Part shown: piece after piece, positions 40,186-40,315 of the stretch
Numbering within the stretch: the stretch's first letter is position 1
Layout: each line of letters opens with the position of its first letter
Assembly (NCBI RefSeq): GCF_002216005.1
Contig: NZ_NIQC01000024.1
Coordinates: 1 to 40,315, forward strand
Length of the DNA stretch: 40,315 nucleotides
From: Natranaerobius trueperi
GTDB taxonomy: Bacteria; Bacillota; Natranaerobiia; Natranaerobiales; Natranaerobiaceae
Direction: 5' to 3'
Program-made: the position numbers and the translations under genes
The notes under the pieces: model-generated
Told to the model about the DNA's origin: nothing
Database searches by the model: none
The model's input: only the letters and a program-made list of their open reading frames with translations

Positions 40186-40315
40186 AATAATCGAGTAGGA
40201 GGTAGATAATTAATTTATCTACCGACCTCTCACACCACCAAGCATACCGTCCGGTACTTGGCGGTTCAATGGTTTGAGTGCAATGCCTCGTATCTTTTGG
40301 ATATGTCATCATATC
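40186..40315 (-). mobile_element. Group II intron, 3' part with domains V and VI (continues beyond the window)
   Basis: On the minus strand a domain-V-like hairpin runs from about 40266 to 40232 (ACCGCCAAG, TACCG-GAC-GGTA, CTTGGTGGT), followed by GTGAGAGG. A domain-VI-like hairpin follows at about 40223-40201 (GGTAGATAA/TTATCTACC), and then CTCCTACTCGAT, the usual 3' end of many bacterial group II introns. The intron boundary is placed near 40186-40190 but not exactly determined. The sequence from 40267 to 40315 would be the end of domain IV after the reverse transcriptase gene, outside the window. Confidence 0.82.

Overview
The window looks like chromosomal DNA from a low-GC Firmicute, probably an anaerobic halophile or alkaliphile (a Natranaerobiales- or Halanaerobiales-like organism is my best guess, by inference only). 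The reasons are AT-rich DNA, strong GGAGG-type ribosome binding sites, many TTG/GTG starts, PyrR-type attenuation, very acidic exported proteins, two NhaC-type Na+/H+ antiporters, sodium-coupled solute carriers and two glycine-betaine-binding proteins.

Layout. 1-1053: the left part of an IS66-family element (tnpA, tnpB, 5' part of tnpC, all minus). 1209-3306: a prolyl-tRNA editing protein, a small YdcZ-type membrane protein and a C_GCAxxG_C_C redox protein. 3428-13963: a complete de novo UMP operon on the minus strand, pyrR-pyrB-pyrC-carA-carB-pyrK-pyrD-pyrF-pyrE. It has a consensus promoter, two PyrR-type attenuators (before pyrR and before pyrB) and a terminator after pyrE. 14095-17275: a GltS-type glutamate:Na+ symporter, an NhaC antiporter and a small convergent DUF1540 gene. 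17435-20039: a genomic graveyard holding an AspT/YidE transporter fragment, a long palindrome, a decayed tldD and a decayed transposase. 20291-26113: a five-gene Dpp/Opp-type ABC operon. 26128-34687: minus-strand genes for an orphan OpuAC lipoprotein, a dCache-HAMP-GGDEF-EAL protein, a WYL regulator, a DUF4352 protein, a VanZ-like membrane protein, a three-domain secreted protein ending in an OpuAC domain, and an ornithine cyclodeaminase-family enzyme. 34829-35629: a tiny membrane protein with an apparent ATT/ATC start and a gene split by an in-frame TAG. 35685-37070: a second NhaC. 37629-38011: a PTS IIC remnant. 38125-40168: tctB and tctA of a tripartite tricarboxylate transporter. The window ends in the 3' part (domains V-VI) of a group II intron lying just upstream of tctA.

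Most notable. (1) The substrate-binding protein of the ABC operon (20291-21973) appears circularly permuted: the segment that normally forms the C-terminal part of SBP_bac_5 proteins comes first, directly after the lipoprotein signal, and the normal N-terminal part follows and ends the protein exactly where the moved segment would begin. (2) Two betaine-binding OpuAC proteins occur without permease or ATPase. One is transcribed 17 nt behind a c-di-GMP synthase/phosphodiesterase-type receptor. The other is fused to a copper-amine-oxidase-N-like domain and a DUF6612-like domain. Together they suggest a betaine or osmolyte sensing or scavenging function that is not a standard Opu transporter; this is inference.

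All start choices were made from the position of the ribosome binding site. No database search was possible; family names rest on recognition of motifs and overall sequence character.
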